A DNA stretch of 64,000 bases. Origin: Allopusillimonas sp048270225. GTDB lineage: Bacteria > Pseudomonadota > Gammaproteobacteria > Burkholderiales > Burkholderiaceae_B. Every line of letters starts with the position of its first letter. The first letter of the stretch is position 1. This document shows positions 1 through 8,493 of the stretch, piece by piece. The notes beneath the pieces were generated by a model. That model was not told the DNA's origin, searched no databases, and worked only from the letters and a program-made list of their open reading frames with translations. The stretch covers positions 155,180 through 219,179 of the forward strand of contig JBLWTG010000007.1 of NCBI GenBank assembly GCA_048270225.1, in the 5' to 3' direction. Position numbers and translations under genes: made by a program.

Positions 1-308
1 AGTCCTTCATCACATTCCTCACAGTGCTGGCAGCTATCGACAATACAGCCGACGCCGACCAGATCGCCGATCTGAAAGTCCGTCACATGCGCGCCTGCTG
101 CCGATACTCGCCCCACAATCTCATGCCCCGGCACGCAGGGATAGAGCGTACCGGCCCACTCGGACCGAACCTGATGCAGGTCAGAATGGCACACTCCGCA
201 AAAGGCGATGTCAATCTGCACATCGTGCGGACCTGGCGCGCGTCGGGTGATTTCCAGCGATTCAAGAGGAAGGTCGCCCGCAAGGGCACCATAAGCTTTG
301 ATAGTCAT
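1..308 (-). CDS. Zinc-dependent alcohol dehydrogenase, N-terminal part (runs off the left edge)
   Basis: Only the first ~102 codons are inside the window; the gene is read leftward from an ATG at 308. The protein begins MTIKAYGAL and carries the N-terminal half of a medium-chain zinc alcohol dehydrogenase of the cinnamyl-alcohol/YahK type: GVCHSDLH gives the first catalytic Zn ligand (Cys), PGHEIVG the His-Glu pair, and the run CIVDSCQHCEECDEG starts the four-Cys structural zinc loop. Such enzymes interconvert primary alcohols and aldehydes with NAD(P)H in the cytosol. The Rossmann domain lies outside the window, so cofactor preference cannot be judged. The neighbouring LysR relic on the opposite strand may be what remains of a divergent regulator. 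Confidence 0.9.
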   Translation of the reverse strand, partial: MTIKAYGALAGDLPLESLEITRRAPGPHDVQIDIAFCGVCHSDLHQVRSEWAGTLYPCVPGHEIVGRVSAAGAHVTDFQIGDLVGVGCIVDSCQHCEECDEG

Positions 309-395
309 GATTTCGATTCCCGTCTTAGTGAAAGACTAATTAATAGAGAATACAACGCGCATATTCTGTGCTCTGAGCACTCGTGCAGGACAGCC

Positions 396-614
396 CAAGC
401 AACATCTAATAATACTTTGCTGATGCTCCAGGCGGCGCTGGACGGCATGGGCTTGGTCTATGTACCGCTTGATCTAATACAGTCGCACATTGAACACGGT
501 CAATTGGTTCCAGTACTCCAGGACTGGTGGCCTGTGTTTCCAGGCCATCACCTGCATTATGCGAACCGTCGCCAGCTTGCTCCTACGCTTGCGCTGGTAA
601 CTGAAACGCTTCAC
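396..614 (+). pseudogene. LysR-family regulator, C-terminal remnant
   Basis: Reading + frame 3, the stretch from about 396 encodes a typical end of a LysR substrate-binding domain: LMLQAALDGMGLVYVP, then DLIQSHIEHGQLVPVL, then a PFPG-like turn (VFPGHHLHYANRR) and a final helix. In intact LysR proteins this corresponds to the last ~75 residues. No helix-turn-helix or first half of the effector domain is present: upstream the frame runs into the antisense of the alcohol dehydrogenase. I therefore call it a truncated gene left after a deletion or rearrangement. The exact ends are uncertain. Confidence 0.7.
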
Positions 615-618
615 AGTG

Positions 619-1272
619 TCACAATGCTGCGACTAATACTTCTCCTGCCTCAGCGATATGCATTTCCAACAATGAGCAGGCACGAGCTGTATCGCGGATT
701 TTTACCGCAGCAATGATTTCCCTATGTTCGTCTTGTGAGGTCGGATTCCAGTCAATGATCGTCGCGGTTGCATACATATAGCGAAGCCTTGCCTCATGAA
801 GCGTCTCAATGTCATGAAGTACGCGAGGCATTGCGCAAGGGCGATATAAATGTAGGTGAAAGCGCCGATTCGCGTCCTCCCATGCACTCATGTCTTTGGA
901 GCAGTCTGCCTGCTCTGCTGATTGCTCTGCCCGAAAGATATCTTCATCGCTCAGATGAGGGATGGCGTATTTAAGCGCAAGCACTTCGAGCGCCATACGC
1001 ATACGCGTGATCTCTATAAGCGATGCCTGATCCAGAAGCGAAACGTAGACGCCCCTTCTAGCGCGGGGGACCAGAAGTCCTCGTGCCTCCAGTTGCCGAA
1101 AGGCCTCTCTGACTGGAACATGGCTGGTGTTGAAATCGCTTGCGACTTCATCTTGCCGTACACGATCGCCAGGCTTAAGCTCCCCGCGAATAATCCGGTC
1201 GGCCAAGGAAGCCGCGATGCGCATTGGAATCGAGTCTGGTGCGCCGCCGTTTTCTTTCGCCTCTCCGATCAT
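619..1272 (-). CDS. GntR-family transcriptional regulator (FCD/FadR type)
   Basis: About 217 residues. The N-terminus holds a winged helix-turn-helix (IIRGELKPGDRVRQDEVASDF, then SHVPVREAFRQLEARGLL and RRGVYV), followed by an all-helical FCD ligand domain with the usual metal-site histidines (FHLHLY, HREIIAA, HIAEAGE). I chose ATG 1272 because it overlaps the stop of the ammonia-lyase in an ATGA arrangement; a GTG at 1287 would give five extra residues. It is the last gene of a two-gene operon with the lyase, so it probably senses the lyase substrate or product and controls this operon. The specific effector is unknown. Confidence 0.88.
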   Translation of the reverse strand: MIGEAKENGGAPDSIPMRIAASLADRIIRGELKPGDRVRQDEVASDFNTSHVPVREAFRQLEARGLLVPRARRGVYVSLLDQASLIEITRMRMALEVLALKYAIPHLSDEDIFRAEQSAEQADCSKDMSAWEDANRRFHLHLYRPCAMPRVLHDIETLHEARLRYMYATATIIDWNPTSQDEHREIIAAVKIRDTARACSLLEMHIAEAGEVLVAAL

Positions 1273-2924
1273 TCCGATATCGCCCACACATCACCGCAAA
1301 CAGCCTCTACGGCCTCGGTTAATTGCCCCCCGGTTACCAGATGCTTGATCGTTTCGATATCGTCATATACCCAGCGGTCATCACCCAGCATGGCAGGAAT
1401 CTCCAATCTGACTCGATCTACAGCGGCGCGTACCCCGGGACCAATGGGAAAGTTCGACAGCGCCTCATGAGCGAGGTCCAGAGCCTGAGCAGCGATCAGA
1501 ATCTCCGCACTGATGACAGTCTGCGCATTGTCTACGATGGTTCGTGTGCGCCGCGCCGCGAAACACGAGTTACTGATATGATCCTCTTGGTTTCCTTTAG
1601 CAGGTAAACTGATAACGCTCGCGGGGCTGCAAAGCCCCATGTTTTCCAGAACCAAGCCCGTACCCATGCTCTGGACTACAGCAAAGCCGGTGTTTATTCC
1701 TGGCTCAGACGCGATTAAGTTTCGGGGTAGCCCAAAATTACAGGCCGGATCGATAAGCAAGTTATTGCGACGATCACATATCGCGCTCAGATCGGTCACA
1801 ACCAACGCCAGCAAATCCATCGCTTGGGCAATGTATTGACCGTGGAAATGGCCACAGGAGACAACGTCATATCCTTCGTTGGTCTCGAATATCAAGGGGT
1901 TGTCTGTCGCACTGTTCATCTCCGTCGATAAAATCCCATCGATATAATCGAGTGCGTCGAGAACCGGCCCATAGACTTGTGGGGCGCAACGAAATGAATA
2001 AACATCCTGTATGCGCGGTGGTGCTGCGATTGATGGCGCGTCGCCTCCGCCAACGCTGTCCGGGGCCCCCGAAAGCGCTACAGCGCGCGCTTCGTCAGTA
2101 CATCGGGAGGTACCATTGAGCAGACGCCTGATTGCAAGTGCAACCCTACGCTGCCCAGGGTGGGGACGGGCCATCATTACACGATCTTCAAAGCATGATC
2201 GTTCTGCCCGAATGGCCTCTAAAGAAAGTGCCAATGAAATCGTCGCATTCGACAATAAGCGTCTGGCGTCAAATGCCGCGATGACGGCATAGGCGAGGGA
2301 AGCCGTGGAGCCGTTAATCAAGGCTGTCGCATCCTTCGCCTCTACGTCGAATGTAGATGGCAGCCCGACTTGTTTAAATGCAGATCTAGCACTGATGACT
2401 GCACCCTGGAATTCTACTTGTGACTGTTCTAGACCAAGTAGTGCTCCGCTCATAATGGCGAGAGGTGCCAGGTCACCACTGGCTCCAACGCTTCCCTTTG
2501 ATGCAATGAGCGGCGTGATTCCCTTGTTTAGCATGTCGATGAGTCGGTCAACGACTTCAATACGGATGCCTGAATGCTTACGCGCAAAGGTATTGACTCT
2601 AATAGCCATCATTGCGCGTACGACCTCACTCGGCATGAGCTCCCCGGTACTTGCTGAGTGAGAGTGGATTAAGTTTCGTTGGAACCTCGCAATATCTTGC
2701 GCACTGATGCGTTGATTTTTTAGCGCGCCGACTCCGGTATTGAAGGCGTACATCAATGGCGCATCATCCACAAGCCAGTGGTCGGTAATAAAAGTGCGAG
2801 TCGCCATGAGGTTCTTACGAGCCGCTGCTCCTAACGTAACGGGCGCGCCATACCGTGCAATCTCGACAATTTGCCGTATCGTCATGTCGTCGCCAGTCAG
2901 CGTAATTGGGCTTCCACTGGTCAT
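1269..2924 (-). CDS. HAL/PAL-family aromatic amino acid ammonia-lyase
   Basis: A 551-residue cytosolic lyase of the histidine/phenylalanine ammonia-lyase fold. GSVGASGDLAPLA contains the Ala-Ser-Gly triad that cyclises to the electrophilic MIO group; YAFNTGVG carries the conserved catalytic Tyr. Substrate-selectivity positions look histidase-like: SHSASTGE (His retained, not the Phe/Leu of plant PAL) and GNQEDHIS. The family removes the amino group from His, Phe or Tyr to give the unsaturated acid. No hutU, hutI or hutG lies nearby, so a standard histidine pathway is not supported by context. Start: ATG 2924 follows GGAG with a 6-base spacer; the frame is open upstream to a TTG at 2936. Coupled to the downstream GntR gene. 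Confidence 0.85.
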   Translation of the reverse strand: MTSGSPITLTGDDMTIRQIVEIARYGAPVTLGAAARKNLMATRTFITDHWLVDDAPLMYAFNTGVGALKNQRISAQDIARFQRNLIHSHSASTGELMPSEVVRAMMAIRVNTFARKHSGIRIEVVDRLIDMLNKGITPLIASKGSVGASGDLAPLAIMSGALLGLEQSQVEFQGAVISARSAFKQVGLPSTFDVEAKDATALINGSTASLAYAVIAAFDARRLLSNATISLALSLEAIRAERSCFEDRVMMARPHPGQRRVALAIRRLLNGTSRCTDEARAVALSGAPDSVGGGDAPSIAAPPRIQDVYSFRCAPQVYGPVLDALDYIDGILSTEMNSATDNPLIFETNEGYDVVSCGHFHGQYIAQAMDLLALVVTDLSAICDRRNNLLIDPACNFGLPRNLIASEPGINTGFAVVQSMGTGLVLENMGLCSPASVISLPAKGNQEDHISNSCFAARRTRTIVDNAQTVISAEILIAAQALDLAHEALSNFPIGPGVRAAVDRVRLEIPAMLGDDRWVYDDIETIKHLVTGGQLTEAVEAVCGDVWAISE

Positions 2925-3890
2925 GATTGTCTCCAAGCTGTTTATTTAATCTATTATCTATAAAAAATACAAATCCGGCAAGAAAACGAGAGCATTTGCT
3001 GGGAGAGAGGATGTTTCTGCCGGAGAAAGGTCGCCTTAGCCGGATGCGCAAAGGTACACATGCCAGTGGCAGCATACGTTCAGCCCCGTGGGCATGAAGA
3101 TTCGATACGACAATCGAAACCTCGCCGCGCACCACGCGCACAAGATGTTCAATATCCGAAAAAATCAGCAAAGCAAGGGCAAACCCTTGAGCTGGAAAAC
3201 CCTAATTGACGACAATTTTATTATTAATGATACTGAAATCCATCTGACATATCAATTGAATATCAATGAAGATCAAAATGCCTCGCGATTTGCTCTCTTG
3301 CGTTTTTGCCTTTTTGACATCCCAGCTTCATCGCGTAAGACGACCGTCGAGTAAGGCTATTGCGAAAATCGCCACCAATGCACACCAACTGGCTCCCCAA
3401 CACATAGACCTGCATCACCATCACCATGAGGCTGCCGAGTCATTAGGAAATCCGGCTGGCTTGCACCGTCGCCGAGCACCTCACGTCCTAGAGCATCAAG
3501 GAACAGCTACGGCATTAACGGCTGTCTGCGCTGGCTAGCCTGGACGCCTTTGGGCGCCGCTCTCAGGAAAATGGTGCATGCGCACACGACATCTTCAAGT
3601 CTCATTGAGCACTCATTGCCCGAAGGATTTTCTATGCCTGTTGGACCCGACCATGCCGCTATCGCGATAGTCCCTCTCGGACCTACTCCACCAATCTCTT
3701 GGCGCTCCATCTCTCGACTATCCGCGTAGGCATTCTTTTTGGCGCGATCTCATCCCAGCATCGGCCGCTCTATTTTCTCGGTGCGGACAGCCCACGCTCC
3801 AGTATCAGCTTGTCATGATTTTTTCCGTGCTTCCCCTATCGATGGGCCAACCGCACAAGGCAGACCATCAACTCTCAACTGTCTCAGACT
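2925..3890. other. 966-bp intergenic region between divergent lyase and MFS genes
   Basis: No convincing gene is present. Small open frames occur on both strands but lack family resemblance and ribosome sites. The part near 3245-3265 holds a candidate GntR-type operator shared with two other loci; the remaining ~620 bases before the MFS gene are unexplained and include a short CAC/CAT-rich run near 3412-3428. The length is unusual for this gene-dense region, so decayed sequence is possible. Confidence 0.5.
3245..3265. promoter_or_regulatory. Candidate GntR-type operator, copy 1
   Basis: Two half-overlapping TATCA elements: TGACATATCA at 3245-3254 and TGAATATCA at 3257-3265. The same 21-base arrangement recurs at 20535-20555 with three substitutions or fewer, and TGATATATCA/TGATGTATCA boxes precede the TRAP operon. 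FCD-type GntR proteins bind short AT-rich palindromes of this kind, so one of the three GntR regulators of the window is a plausible ligand. Function is inferred. Confidence 0.5.
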
Positions 3891-5228
3891 ATGAACAACA
3901 CATCAGTGCCATCACCCTCCGTTGATCCCGCAGCACTCTTCAAAAAGATCAGTTGGCGGCTGCTTCCCTTCCTTACCCTCTGCTACGTGTTCGCCTATCT
4001 AGACCGAATAAACATCGGATTCGCCAAACTCCAGATGCTGGTAGACGTCGGCCTCAGCGACGCAGCATATGGGCTGGGTGCGGGAATCTTCTTTCTCGGC
4101 TACATGCTGTTCGAGATACCGAGTAATCTTCTTTTCCCCAGACTTGGTGCACGCCGCACATTCAGCCGGATCATGATTCTCTGGGGATTGACTTCCGCAT
4201 CCATGTTTTTGGTAACCAGCGCTAACCAGTTCTATGTGTTGCGCTTCATGTTGGGCATGTTCGAGGCGGGATTCGCGCCGGGTTTGATTTTCTACCTTAC
4301 CTATTGGTATCCGGGAAGCCGGATGGCACGCGCCATTACCGTCATTATGCTGTGTGGCCCCATCGGGGGGATTTTCGGTGCGCCGCTGTCTACGGGACTA
4401 ATGACGGTCTTCGACAAGGTAGCCGGGCTGTCGGGCTGGCAATGGATGTTCCTCGTGGAAGGCATCCCCTGCGTCATCATGGGTATCATCGCACTCTTCT
4501 ACGTCGTGGACCGCCCTGCCGATGCCAAATGGCTGACCGGAGCCGAGAAAAACTATCTTGCGCAGCAGATGAAACGCGCACCAAGCGCGGAGTCACGCGG
4601 ACACCACTCGTTCGCACAAGTCGCCAGAGACCCGCGCGTCCTGCTGCTGGGCGCCGCCTACTTCTGCATCATCTGCGGCCACTACACCGTCAGCTTCTGG
4701 CTGCCAACCATACTCAAGAAGGCTGGCGTCACCAACATGATGCAGATCGGCATGTATGCAGCGATTCCCTACATCGCAGCGATAGTCGTTATGATCTGGT
4801 GGGGCCGCCGTTCCGATCGCCTGGGCGAGCGTCGGTGGCACAGTGTATCGATGCTCGCGTTGGCAGCCATCACATTGCTGATCGCCGCACTGAACGGTTC
4901 CAACCTACTAATAACCATCCTGAGCATCACGGTCGCGACGGCGGCGTTGTGGGCCGCCTATACGGTATTCTGGGCCATGCCCTCTGATTATGTGAAAGGC
5001 GAGGCGGCGGCCGGCGGCATCGCCCTGATCAATACCATAGGGCTGTTCGGCGGCTTTCTCAGTCCGACCATTATCGGCTATGTCAACACGCTTACCGGTT
5101 CGATGGAGTTCGGGCTGCTTGCGATGGTCGGTGTACTCGTACTTGGCACGGGCCTATTGATACTTAACCGCCTGCCTCCACCGCCGACACAGGCCGATGC
5201 ACTGCCCTCTGTTAAGGAGTCTGCATGA
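3891..5228 (+). CDS. MFS transporter, anion:cation symporter (ACS) family
   Basis: A 445-residue inner-membrane permease with 12 predicted hydrophobic segments. Family marks are LDRINIGFAKLQM in the first loop, GYMLFEIPSNLL in helix 2, GARRTFSRIMILWG (motif A-like) and FAPGLIFYLTYWYP in helix 4/loop, typical of ACS members that import organic anions such as tartrate, phthalate, hydroxyphenylacetate or glucarate. It overlaps the next gene by ATGA, so it most likely imports that enzyme's substrate or a precursor. The permease at 20745 is a very close paralogue along its whole length. The ATG at 3891 has no strong Shine-Dalgarno sequence but aligns with the paralogue's start. Confidence 0.92.
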   Translation: MNNTSVPSPSVDPAALFKKISWRLLPFLTLCYVFAYLDRINIGFAKLQMLVDVGLSDAAYGLGAGIFFLGYMLFEIPSNLLFPRLGARRTFSRIMILWGLTSASMFLVTSANQFYVLRFMLGMFEAGFAPGLIFYLTYWYPGSRMARAITVIMLCGPIGGIFGAPLSTGLMTVFDKVAGLSGWQWMFLVEGIPCVIMGIIALFYVVDRPADAKWLTGAEKNYLAQQMKRAPSAESRGHHSFAQVARDPRVLLLGAAYFCIICGHYTVSFWLPTILKKAGVTNMMQIGMYAAIPYIAAIVVMIWWGRRSDRLGERRWHSVSMLALAAITLLIAALNGSNLLITILSITVATAALWAAYTVFWAMPSDYVKGEAAAGGIALINTIGLFGGFLSPTIIGYVNTLTGSMEFGLLAMVGVLVLGTGLLILNRLPPPPTQADALPSVKESA

Positions 5229-6085
5229 AAACCGAATCCATGCGTGCGCGCCTGAAAAACTTGATGGCGCAATCAGCAACCACGGTGGCGCCCGGGGCAT
5301 ATAATCCGATGACAGCCTTACAGATCCAAGCAGCAGGGTTCCATGTGGCATACATTGGCAGCTACACATTGTCGACGAACCTGGGCATACCCGATCTCGG
5401 CCTACTTGATCTCACCACGATGTGCGCGCGGTTCAGGGAGATATGCGACGTGGTCGACATCCCGGTGGTGGCCGACGCTGAAAGCGGCTTCTTCAATGCT
5501 GGATCACTGGAAAAAGCCATCCGGGCCATAGAGCGCACCGGCGTCTCGGCCATCCATATCGAAGACCACTTGTCCGGAAAGCACACCAGCCTTCGCAAAA
5601 CAGTACAGCCGGTGTCGGTGATGGTTCAGAAAATACGCGCTGCCCTCGACGCGCGCGAAGCCCCCGATTTCCAGATCATTGCGCGCACCGACGTTGCCTA
5701 CGCAACCGGCAGCCTGTCGGATGCCGTCGACCGCATGCGCGCCTATCTCGACGCAGGCGCAGACAGTGTCATGCCGAGTGGTATAACCGTCGCGCAACTA
5801 CGTGAGGTCCGTGCTCAGATTCCCGGCAAGGTCGTTTTGGTAAATACGGGCAACGCATCCGTCGCACAGGAGCAAGAGGCGGGCGTCGACCTGGCTATCT
5901 ATAACGGCCTATGCTTACAGGCGGCGCACCGGGCGGTAGCCACAACGTTGCAGCAATTCAGGCATACCGCCAGCATCGCCGAAGTACATCATTTACTCGC
6001 AGATACGAATGACCTCGACCGCATGTCCGGCTATAGCCGATTCGAGGGTTTGGCCCAGAAATATGGTCTTACTCAAAACGAATAA
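5225..6085 (+). CDS. Isocitrate lyase/PEP mutase superfamily protein lacking the catalytic Cys loop
   Basis: 286 residues, a single TIM barrel of the PEPM/ICL superfamily. Metal-site residues are visible in VVADAESGF (positions ~82-89) and HIEDH (~111-115). In C-C lyases of the family (isocitrate, methylisocitrate, dimethylmalate lyase) a K-[KR]-C-G-[HK] loop follows IED; here it reads LSGKHTS, without Cys. Members lacking that Cys include oxaloacetate decarboxylases and P-C bond enzymes, so decarboxylation of a 2-oxo acid or a related reaction is more likely than retro-Claisen cleavage. Start ATG 5225 has a perfect AAGGAG and overlaps the MFS stop. The tight coupling points to a transported dicarboxylate as substrate. 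Confidence 0.85.
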   Translation: MKTESMRARLKNLMAQSATTVAPGAYNPMTALQIQAAGFHVAYIGSYTLSTNLGIPDLGLLDLTTMCARFREICDVVDIPVVADAESGFFNAGSLEKAIRAIERTGVSAIHIEDHLSGKHTSLRKTVQPVSVMVQKIRAALDAREAPDFQIIARTDVAYATGSLSDAVDRMRAYLDAGADSVMPSGITVAQLREVRAQIPGKVVLVNTGNASVAQEQEAGVDLAIYNGLCLQAAHRAVATTLQQFRHTASIAEVHHLLADTNDLDRMSGYSRFEGLAQKYGLTQNE

Positions 6086-6218
6086 AACATCGACTGACTG
6101 TCGGTGAGGCGTGAGGTCTTCATGCAAAAATCACCAAATACTGTCGTTGGAAAATTCTACCTTTAAGACCGTTCTTTTTCTGGGGGAATTACCACCGGAG
6201 AGTTTGCTCCAGTCAAGA

Positions 6219-7049
6219 TCAACAAGCGTTGGTAATCAGTACGCGAAACTGCTCCATGACCTTGGCGTTTGCCGGGCAGTAGACCATCATGTTGAGGTCG
6301 GACCGGCCTTCGACCGCGAAGACCGAGAATTCCAGATCGATCGGCCCTAGGACTGGATGGTGAAGGCTCTTGACGCCGTTGCTCGTGCTTGTAATCTCAT
6401 TGTCATCCCACATCGTCTTGAATTCCGGGCTGCTGGCAGAGAGTTCTTCGACCAATTGTCGAATTTCCACACCCGCTCCGGCGCGCGCGGCATCAGCCCG
6501 GAATGCGCCAACGACATAACGAGCGACCGTGCGCCAGTCCTCCTGCGCAACACGCACTCGCTCATCGGAGAACATCATGCGAAGAATGTTGCGGTGCTCC
6601 TTAGGCAACTTAGCATAGTCCGTCAGGATGAGTGCTGCGGCATTGTTCCACGCCACCACATCCCATGTAGCCGTCGTGATTAGGGCAGGACTGAATGGCA
6701 TGGCATCCAGCACGTGCTGCAGCCGCGGTGTGATGCCTTCATACTGGCGGTAACACGTTTCGGGAGGATGGCCGAAGGCTAGAATATGCAGGTGGTGGCG
6801 TTCTGGTTCGGTCAGCATCATTCCCTTCGCGATGCGATCAAGCACATGAGCGGACGGCGCCCCGCCGCGCCCCTGCTCCAGCCAAGCGTACCAAGTCGGA
6901 CTTATATTGGCGCGCTGGGCGACCTCCTCGCGACGCAAGCCCGGCGTACGCCGGCGTCCGGCCGGGAAACCGAATGAAGTCGGATCAAGGCGCATGCGAC
7001 GATCGCGCAGGAATGTTCCGAGAGCATTTTCTGAGAGGCTGTCGCTCAT
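6219..7049 (-). CDS. XRE-family regulator with MmyB-like ligand domain
   Basis: 276 residues: an N-terminal XRE helix-turn-helix (LGTFLRDRRMRLDP, then GLRREEVAQRANISPTWYAW and LEQGRG) followed by a PAS-like MmyB/MLTR ligand domain (PALITTATWDVVAWNNAAA; AFRADAAR; FKTMWDDNEI; HHPVLGPIDLEF). This architecture is common as a local repressor that sits divergent to the oxidoreductase it controls, which is exactly the arrangement here with the gene at 7146. The effector is not predictable. Confidence 0.92.
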   Translation of the reverse strand: MSDSLSENALGTFLRDRRMRLDPTSFGFPAGRRRTPGLRREEVAQRANISPTWYAWLEQGRGGAPSAHVLDRIAKGMMLTEPERHHLHILAFGHPPETCYRQYEGITPRLQHVLDAMPFSPALITTATWDVVAWNNAAALILTDYAKLPKEHRNILRMMFSDERVRVAQEDWRTVARYVVGAFRADAARAGAGVEIRQLVEELSASSPEFKTMWDDNEITSTSNGVKSLHHPVLGPIDLEFSVFAVEGRSDLNMMVYCPANAKVMEQFRVLITNAC

Positions 7050-7145
7050 GTGAGCCTGTTAGTAATTATACCAGAATAAACTCACTGCTTTAACGGGACA
7101 ATTTTTCATGAAATCATCTCTCAGGTCAATACAAGGAGATTTGAT

Positions 7146-8045
7146 ATGCGTGTTTTTCTGACGGGTGCCACCGGGTTCATCGGGTCCCATGTCCTTCAAG
7201 AGCTGCTGGCCGTTGGCCATGAGGTGATCGGCGTCACTCGTTCCAATATCGGAGCCAAAGCGCTCGCAAGTGCCGGTGCGTCCGTCCATTTCGGAACGCT
7301 GGAGGAGCCGGCAAGCTTCGCCAAGGGAGCCGAGAACGCCGACGCAGTCATCCACACGGCGTTTGACCATAACTTCTCGAACTTCGCGGCAAATTGCGAG
7401 AAGGATCGCCTCGTCATTGGCGCGCTCGGGTCCGCTTTGAAGGGTTCAGATCGGCCGCTGCTCATCACCTCAGGCGTCGGCATCGGCGATCCAGGCAATG
7501 GCGAACCCGCGCGCGAGGACGTGTTCGACGCCCATCATTTCAATCCGCGCATAGCCTCGGAACTGGCCGGCCAGGAACAGCTCGCGGCGTGCGTCAACCT
7601 GAGCGTCGTTCGACTGCCTCAGGTGCACGACATCGTCAGACAGGGAATGATCTCGCCCTATATCGACATGGCTCGCGAGAAGGGCTTCGTGGCCTATGTG
7701 GGCCAGGGTGCCAACCGCTGGGCTTCAGGCCATGTGAGTGATATAGCGAAGCTCTACGTCCTAGCACTCGATCGTGCCGAGCCTGGCGCCCGCTACCATG
7801 CAGTGGCCGAAGAGGGTGTTGCCGTGCGCGATATCGCGGAAACGATCTCCACCGGACTTGAGCTCCCGGCCGTCTCACTCTCGAAAGAGGAAGCGGAAGC
7901 CCATTTCGGATGGTTGGCCACGTTCGTTACGGCCAACATGACGGCTTCGAGCGCGCTGACTCGGCAGAAACTGGGCTGGCTGCCGACAGGCCCAAGCTTG
8001 CTCGACGATTTGAAAAACATGAACTATTCGGCGACACGTGTCTGA
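7146..8045 (+). CDS. Extended SDR: NAD(P)-dependent epimerase/dehydratase-like protein
   Basis: 299 residues beginning with the extended-SDR nucleotide motif GATGFIGSHV at residues ~7-16, a beta2-end VTRSN, and a DAVIHTAFDH segment. The catalytic Tyr-x3-Lys is not obvious, as in the atypical NmrA/YeeZ-like members, so an NADP-sensing or non-epimerising reductase role is possible. ATG 7146 follows AAGGAG. It is divergent from the XRE regulator with ~96 bp between them and is probably its main target. Base composition here is richer in G+C than the flanking region around 2.9-3.9 kb. Confidence 0.82.
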   Translation: MRVFLTGATGFIGSHVLQELLAVGHEVIGVTRSNIGAKALASAGASVHFGTLEEPASFAKGAENADAVIHTAFDHNFSNFAANCEKDRLVIGALGSALKGSDRPLLITSGVGIGDPGNGEPAREDVFDAHHFNPRIASELAGQEQLAACVNLSVVRLPQVHDIVRQGMISPYIDMAREKGFVAYVGQGANRWASGHVSDIAKLYVLALDRAEPGARYHAVAEEGVAVRDIAETISTGLELPAVSLSKEEAEAHFGWLATFVTANMTASSALTRQKLGWLPTGPSLLDDLKNMNYSATRV

Positions 8046-8144
8046 AGTCTCGAAAATCCTGGCTAGCAGAGCATAAGGATGAACAGCGCCCCAGACCCTC
8101 GATCCAGGGTGAAAGGGCTCCGTGACAGCATTAACGCTCCGCAG

Positions 8145-8396
8145 CGCTTTTAAAATATCACGCTCCTCCTCGGTCCGACGAAGCTCAGCGCGCAGGCAGA
8201 GCAACCCGCTCTTGACTTCAAGCATATCACTGGCGTGTTGTTCAGTCTTGTGGAGTGATATCGCCTTAACCCATTTGTATAGGCTTTGGACTGATACGCC
8301 AACTCGGACAGCCACTTCGGCTACAAAATAACCACGTTCGGTGACTTTCCGAACCGCTTCTAGTTGTTACCCTGACGTAAAGCGTTGAGAGCTCAT
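8145..8396 (-). pseudogene. IS3-family transposase OrfA relic
   Basis: From ATG 8396 the minus strand reads MSSQRFT, then an in-frame stop (TAA at 8367-8369), then the rest of a typical IS3-group OrfA: a helix-turn-helix (ERGYFVAEVAVRVGVSVQ, LYKWVKA), KTEQHAS and the leucine-rich helix LRRTEEERDILK. The OrfB (DDE) reading frame is missing and similarity ends at about 8145. A good ribosome site (GGAGGA) is still present upstream. This is a dead IS fragment marking a past insertion between the SDR and LysR genes; the terminal inverted repeats could not be identified. Confidence 0.82.
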
Positions 8397-8493
8397 GGAC
8401 ATCCTCCTATGTTCAACTCATGGACCGGAGAGCATGCAACTAGGTGGCGAATCCAGTTTGCATAATTATCGGACGGTAATCAAGTGCCGCACG

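Noticed and set aside
24..395. Plus-strand open frame across the left edge continuing into the LysR remnant
   Set aside because: Its first ~120 codons are antisense to a clear zinc alcohol dehydrogenase; only the part after ~396 has LysR similarity.
3266..3538. 90-codon plus-strand frame with a His-rich run
   Set aside because: No ribosome site, no family resemblance, composition like non-coding sequence; a faint resemblance of the opposite strand to an MFS C-terminus is too short to support.
4304..4987. 227-codon frame inside the MFS gene
   Set aside because: Same-strand out-of-frame shadow, arginine-rich with no domain, fully inside a convincing permease.
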